This document shows positions 5,620-5,645 of a stretch of DNA of 5,645 bases, in pieces. The DNA is from an archaeon UBA583. Lineage in GTDB: Archaea > Nanobdellota > Nanobdellia > Woesearchaeales > UBA583. The notes beneath the pieces were generated by a model. That model made no database searches and was not told where the DNA came from. It saw only the letters and a list, made by a program, of their open reading frames with translations. Both the position numbers and the translations under genes were made by a program. The stretch spans positions 1 through 5,645 of the forward strand of contig DAXK01000017.1 of the NCBI GenBank assembly GCA_002506365.1. Reading direction: 5' to 3'. Every line of letters begins with the position of its first letter. The first letter of the stretch is position 1.

Positions 5620-5639
5620 ATAATTATATTTATAATTAT
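5620..5639. promoter_or_regulatory. Promoter of the RHH-like gene with overlapping palindrome
   Basis: ATAATTATA (5620-5628) and TATAATTAT (5631-5639) are exact inverted repeats around TT. On the minus strand the same bases hold TTATAAATA, a TATA box about 24 nt before the ATG at 5607. A ribbon-helix-helix dimer binding here would repress its own gene; this is inferred, and A/T-only symmetry is weak evidence. Confidence 0.5.
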
Positions 5640-5645
5640 CTGGTT

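Overview
This is a very AT-rich window, with codons ending almost always in A or T. It looks archaeal, most likely a small-genome DPANN-type archaeon (Woesearchaeota/Pacearchaeota-like); the lineage is an inference, not a proof. The start codons lack Shine-Dalgarno sequences. Instead, most genes have a TATA-like box (TTTATAAATA, TTTATATATA, TTATAAAT) centred about 23-26 nt upstream of the ATG, the archaeal pattern of leaderless transcripts. The standard code is used: Trp is TGG, and the Bro-N gene ends in TGA.

Layout. Positions 1-1556 (minus) are the first 518 codons of an AIPR-family (abortive infection/phage resistance) protein that runs off the left edge. It has a PD-(D/E)XK-like motif set near its N-terminus. 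Positions 1557-1992 hold no gene. They hold a degenerate repeat cluster: one ~104-bp unit, then two tandem 88-bp units that end next to the following gene. Positions 1993-2829 (minus) are a complete Bro-N (phage antirepressor-like) protein whose coding sequence contains a perfect 11-bp inverted repeat. Positions 2830-3156 hold its promoter and a second copy of the ~104-bp unit, so the Bro-N gene lies between direct repeats. Positions 3157-3639 (minus) are a small glycine-rich membrane protein. It is transcribed divergently from 3764-4318 (plus), an unrecognised soluble protein, and the shared intergenic region has two palindromes. Positions 4371-5303 (minus) are an MscS-family mechanosensitive channel. 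Positions 5428-5607 (minus) are a 59-residue ribbon-helix-helix-like protein.

How the parts may work together. The left half (AIPR, Bro-N, repeats) looks like an accessory or defence/mobile segment. The MscS channel looks like housekeeping. Nearly every gene has its own promoter, so there is no clear multi-gene operon. The most unusual signals are the keto-skewed (G/T-rich on plus) repeat family flanking Bro-N, the hairpin inside Bro-N built from codons rare for this DNA, and several operator-like dyads around TATA boxes.
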